The position numbers and the translations under genes were made by a program. The notes beneath the pieces were generated by a model. The model did not search any database. It was not told where the DNA came from and was given only the letters and a program-made list of their open reading frames with translations. A DNA stretch of 9,179 nucleotides from CAIXRL01 sp964619155 (GTDB taxonomy: Bacteria; Eisenbacteria; RBG-16-71-46). The stretch covers positions 1 to 9,179 of the forward strand of contig CAZUEM010000136.1 of NCBI GenBank assembly GCA_964619155.1, read 5' to 3'. Numbering within the stretch: the first letter of the stretch is position 1; each line of letters begins with the position of its first letter. Positions 7,278 to 9,179 of this stretch are shown one piece after another.

Positions 7278-7283
7278 GGAGGA
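7278..7283 (+). promoter_or_regulatory. Ribosome binding site of the HEAT-cyclophilin gene
   Basis: GGAGGA ten bases before the GTG at 7294. It supports GTG as the start and, in contrast to the gene before it, shows that this organism uses Shine-Dalgarno initiation within operons. Confidence 0.65.
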
Positions 7284-7293
7284 ACGTGGAACC

Positions 7294-9179
7294 GTGAAAG
7301 CCGCCTGCTGCCTCGCCCTCGCCGCGCTGGCCGCGCTCACCTCGCGCCCGGCGCGCGCCGAGGCCGCGCCCGCGAGCCCGGCCCGCGCCATCGCCATCGC
7401 CGAGGACTCGCGCGCCTGGTCCGACGGCGTGCTGAAGCGCTTTCTCGCCGACACCTCGGCCGCCGTGCGCGAGCGCGCGGCGCTCGCCGTCGGACGGCTG
7501 CAGGACTCGACCGCCGCGCCGGCGCTGCTGCCGCTGCTCGCCGACCGCTCGCCGGCCGTGCGCCGGGAGGCCGCCTTCGCGCTCGGGCAGATCGGCTGGA
7601 AGGGCGCGCGGCCCGCGCTCGAGCGCGCGCTCGGCGACGCCGACGCCGAGGTTGCCGACCTCGCGGTCGAGGCGCTCGGCAAGCTGGGCGATAAGGCCGC
7701 GACCACGAAGGTCGTGAAGCTCCTCGACTCGCCGCGCGGCGCGCGCCGCGCGCACGCGGCCGTGGCGCTCTGGCGGCTCGCCGACACGAGCGCCGCCGGT
7801 CCGCTGCTCGCCCGCCTGGGCGTGCGCGACGCCTCGCTGCGCTGGCGCGTCGTGTACGCGCTCGAGAAGCTGCCGCTGCCCGAGCGCATCGCGCCCGCGG
7901 TCGAACCGCTGCTCGGCGACCCCGACGCGCTCGTGCGCGCGCACGCCGCGCGCACGCTCGGCCGCCTCAAGGCCCGCCGCTCGGTCGGCGCGCTCGCCGC
8001 CGCGTGCCTCGACGACGACGCGGCCGTGTACGTGAACGCGCTGCGCTCGCTGCAGCTGATCGCGGACTCGACGAACGGCTCACAGCTCCCGGCCGTGTAC
8101 CCGCTGCTCCAGCACGCGAACCCGCACGTCCGGGTGACCGCGGCCACGGTCCTGGCGGACAGCTTCGTGTGGGCCGCCGCCGACCGCGGCGTGGTCGGCG
8201 ACGCGCGCATGATGCTCATTCGCGGCATCGGCGACCGCGACCCGGCGACCCGCGGCGCGTGCGCGCGCGCGGTGGTCGCGCGCTTCGGCATGCGCGGGTT
8301 CGGCCAGGTGCGGCGGCTGCTCGCCGACTCGGTCGTGTACGTGCGCACGGCGCTGCTCGACGGCGTGCGCCAGCTCGGCGACACGACCGTCGCCGCGCTC
8401 GTGCTGCCCGTCTCGCTCGCCGGGGACCGCCCGCTGCTCGAGCGCATGACCGCCGCGGAGATCGCCGGCCAGCTCGGCGGACGCACGCGCGCCGCCTCGC
8501 TCGCGCCGCTGCTGCCCGTGCTGCGCGGCGGGATCGAGGCGCCGGACGCGCTGTGGGCCGCGGCCTGCGCCGCGGGCCTCGGCGAGTGGGGCGACAGCGC
8601 CTCGGTCGGACTGCTCGCCCGCACGTACGCCGCGCGCGGCCGCGACGCCGACCCGGACGCGCGGATCGCCATTCGCGACGCGCTGCGCCAGCTGGCCGGG
8701 CGCGCGTTCGCCGACAGCGTCGAGAACGCCGCACGCGCCGCCGAGGCGCCGCGCGAGCACCGGCCCGGTTTCGAGGACGTCCCGCGCGAGCGCGGCGCGA
8801 TCCTGCACACCACGGCAGGAGACATCGAGTGGGCGTTCGAGGCCGCGCTCGCCCCGCAGACCGTGCACAACTTCGTGGCGCTCGCGCGCCGCGGGTACTT
8901 CGACTCGACCGCGTTCCACCGCGTGGTGCCCGACTTCGTCATCCAGGACGGCGACCCGACCGGCACCGGAGCGGGCGGCCCGGGCCACACGATCCGCTGC
9001 GAGTACAACCGCCTGCGCTACGAGACCGGCATGGTGGGCATGGCGCTCTCGGGCAAGGACACCGGCGGCAGCCAGTGGTTCGTGACGCTCTCGCCGCAGC
9101 CGCACCTGGACGGCCGCTACACGATCTTTGCCCGCGTCGTCCGCGGCATGGACGCCGCCCACGCGATCACGCAGGGCGC
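7294..9179 (+). CDS. Exported HEAT-repeat protein with C-terminal cyclophilin-type peptidyl-prolyl isomerase domain (partial)
   Basis: The first 628 codons are present; the stop is beyond the right edge. The GTG start is supported by GGAGGA at 7278-7283 and an immediate signal peptide (residues 1 to about 22, ending RPARA). Residues about 50-480 form a right-handed array of HEAT-like repeats, seen as recurring VRxxAAxALGxL helices with Asp-containing turns, for example VRERAALAVGRL, VRREAAFALGQIG, VADLAVEALGKLG and VRAHAARTLGRL. This is a binding scaffold. Residues about 502-628 are a cyclophilin domain: FHRVVPDFVIQDGDPTGTG (541-559), MALSGKDTGGSQWF (583-596) and HLDGRYTIFARV (604-615). Compared with human CypA, Arg55 (R543), Phe60 (F548), Gln63 (Q551), Gln111 (Q594) and Phe113 (F596) are kept; Trp121 is His604 and His126 is Tyr609. 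Proline isomerase activity in the periplasm is likely, with the repeats supplying client or partner binding. It follows the C25 peptidase gene by 43 bases, so co-transcription is expected. Confidence 0.92.
   Translation, partial: MKAACCLALAALAALTSRPARAEAAPASPARAIAIAEDSRAWSDGVLKRFLADTSAAVRERAALAVGRLQDSTAAPALLPLLADRSPAVRREAAFALGQIGWKGARPALERALGDADAEVADLAVEALGKLGDKAATTKVVKLLDSPRGARRAHAAVALWRLADTSAAGPLLARLGVRDASLRWRVVYALEKLPLPERIAPAVEPLLGDPDALVRAHAARTLGRLKARRSVGALAAACLDDDAAVYVNALRSLQLIADSTNGSQLPAVYPLLQHANPHVRVTAATVLADSFVWAAADRGVVGDARMMLIRGIGDRDPATRGACARAVVARFGMRGFGQVRRLLADSVVYVRTALLDGVRQLGDTTVAALVLPVSLAGDRPLLERMTAAEIAGQLGGRTRAASLAPLLPVLRGGIEAPDALWAAACAAGLGEWGDSASVGLLARTYAARGRDADPDARIAIRDALRQLAGRAFADSVENAARAAEAPREHRPGFEDVPRERGAILHTTAGDIEWAFEAALAPQTVHNFVALARRGYFDSTAFHRVVPDFVIQDGDPTGTGAGGPGHTIRCEYNRLRYETGMVGMALSGKDTGGSQWFVTLSPQPHLDGRYTIFARVVRGMDAAHAITQG

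Noticed and set aside
3989..7297. Plus-strand 1102-codon frame inside the C25 peptidase gene
   Set aside because: It overlaps the C25 frame throughout, is Arg-rich and has no recognisable motif; it is a compositional shadow.
2910..9008. Uninterrupted minus-strand reading frame of 2032 codons antisense to the peptidase and HEAT-cyclophilin genes
   Set aside because: Its translation is Arg/Ala/Val/Gly-rich low-complexity sequence with no domain, while the plus strand encodes recognisable families with motifs and signal peptides. Such frames arise when codons end almost always in G or C.

Overview
The window is very GC-rich, and every gene ends most codons in G or C. This lets long meaningless reading frames stay open on both strands. 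It encodes five proteins: three complete and two cut by the window edges. Each begins with a recognisable export signal, so this is an envelope and secretion neighbourhood. A C25 (gingipain/PorU-type) peptidase with a C-terminal FlgD-like sorting domain, next to SurA-like proteins and a HEAT-repeat cyclophilin, suggests a high-GC member of the Fibrobacteres-Chlorobi-Bacteroidetes (FCB) assemblage, such as Candidatus Eisenbacteria or Gemmatimonadota. That placement is inference from gene content and base composition. No rRNA, tRNA, CRISPR array or mobile element was seen.

Minus-strand half (about 1-2913), read right to left. First comes a secreted SurA/parvulin-like protein (2913 to 1441). An alpha/beta-hydrolase of the dienelactone-hydrolase type follows (1444 to 380), its GTG start overlapping the upstream TGA in a GTGA, so the two are translationally coupled. 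After 200 bases holding a strong GC-rich inverted repeat and a good sigma70-like promoter comes the start of a third gene (179 to beyond 1). It encodes an exported protein whose N-terminus resembles that of the parvulin-like protein.

Plus-strand half (3018-9179). A 1410-residue C25 peptidase retains a His/Cys catalytic pair. After 43 bases comes a GTG-started gene for an exported protein made of HEAT-like repeats followed by a cyclophilin domain, cut by the window end. The peptidase gene has a TAGAAT -10 element ending only 10 bases before its ATG and no Shine-Dalgarno sequence, so its mRNA may be leaderless or nearly so.

Taken together, the divergent pair of operons (104 bases between the start codons) joins one large extracytoplasmic cysteine peptidase with two, probably three, proteins of peptidyl-prolyl isomerase families and one secreted hydrolase. 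A reasonable but unproven reading is a module for folding and processing exported proteins. The individual families are known. The clustering, the possibly isomerase-dead parvulin domain, the HEAT-cyclophilin fusion and the near-leaderless peptidase gene are the points most worth checking.
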